Shown: positions 36,365 through 36,476 of the stretch, piece after piece | Layout of the letters: each line of letters starts with the position of its first letter | Position numbering within the stretch: the first letter of the stretch is position 1 | Assembly: GCA_947306055.1 (NCBI GenBank) | Contig: CAMZFK010000005.1 | Location: 1 to 36,476 of the forward strand | DNA: 36,476 nt | From: an uncultured Candidatus Saccharibacteria bacterium | GTDB taxonomy: Bacteria; Patescibacteriota; Saccharimonadia; Saccharimonadales; Saccharimonadaceae | Direction of reading: 5' to 3' | Position numbers and translations under genes: made by a program | Notes under the pieces: generated by a model | Told to the model about the DNA's origin: nothing | Seen by the model: only the letters and a program-made list of their open reading frames with translations | Databases searched by the model: none

Positions 36365-36476
36365 TTACTTGTAATAGCGCGACAAGAACTCGGTTTTATA
36401 AGAATTAAAAGTGTCATCCATGAGGCTTTCGCGGATTTTATCCGTGAGACTTACAACGAAATGTTCATTATGGATA
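36365..36476 (-). CDS. tgt: 3' end of probable tRNA-guanine transglycosylase (truncated by window)
   Basis: Minus-strand translation HNEHFVVSLTDKIRESLMDDTFNSYKTEFLSRYYK* resembles the Tgt C-terminus (HN...IR..I..g.f..fk.eFl.rY). Confidence 0.65.
   Translation of the reverse strand, partial: IHNEHFVVSLTDKIRESLMDDTFNSYKTEFLSRYYK

Noticed and set aside
1-36476. Alternative genetic code (UGA reassigned)
   Set aside because: UGA works as a normal stop (for example 1718-1720) and no conserved protein is interrupted by it; standard code fits
1-36476. CRISPR arrays, transposases, prophage or toxin-antitoxin modules
   Set aside because: No regularly spaced repeats and no transposase, integrase or phage structural motifs. 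The zeta-toxin-like kinase at 1226 has no visible antitoxin partner

Overview
The window looks like a compact, standard-code genome segment from a Candidate Phyla Radiation/Patescibacteria bacterium, most likely Saccharibacteria (TM7). That lineage call is inference from gene content and style; I ran no searches. It is almost fully coding. Contents: tRNA-Trp(CCA) and tRNA-Gln(CTG); a block of envelope/surface genes (polysaccharide deacetylase, sortase, CapA-like, beta-lactamase-like, CAP domain, VTC-DUF4956-Cthe_2159 cluster, an orphan lipoprotein, a 1450-aa surface protein); alpha-glucan enzymes (GH97, GT35 phosphorylase); a split secE-nusG / rplK / rplA // rplL-rplJ region with an L10 leader; a SufS-like desulfurase next to a thioredoxin-fold membrane protein; a dnaX-dnaB-ybaB-recR cluster; and nrnA, an alpha/beta hydrolase, cysS and the 3' end of a tgt-like gene. 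The most striking signal is a repeated promoter grammar: an (extended) -10 element, TGn-TATAAT, then exactly 6 nt, then ATG/GTG, at about ten genes on both strands. This predicts transcription starting on the start codon (leaderless mRNAs). A minority of genes have conventional leaders with Shine-Dalgarno (SD) sites, often starting with a hairpin. Other points of interest: loss of zinc-binding cysteines in both DnaX and RecR, an 18-bp divergent promoter with interleaved -10 boxes, an 83-bp palindrome that joins the nusG stop codon to the rplK -35 box, and an orphan gene inserted between rplK and rplA.
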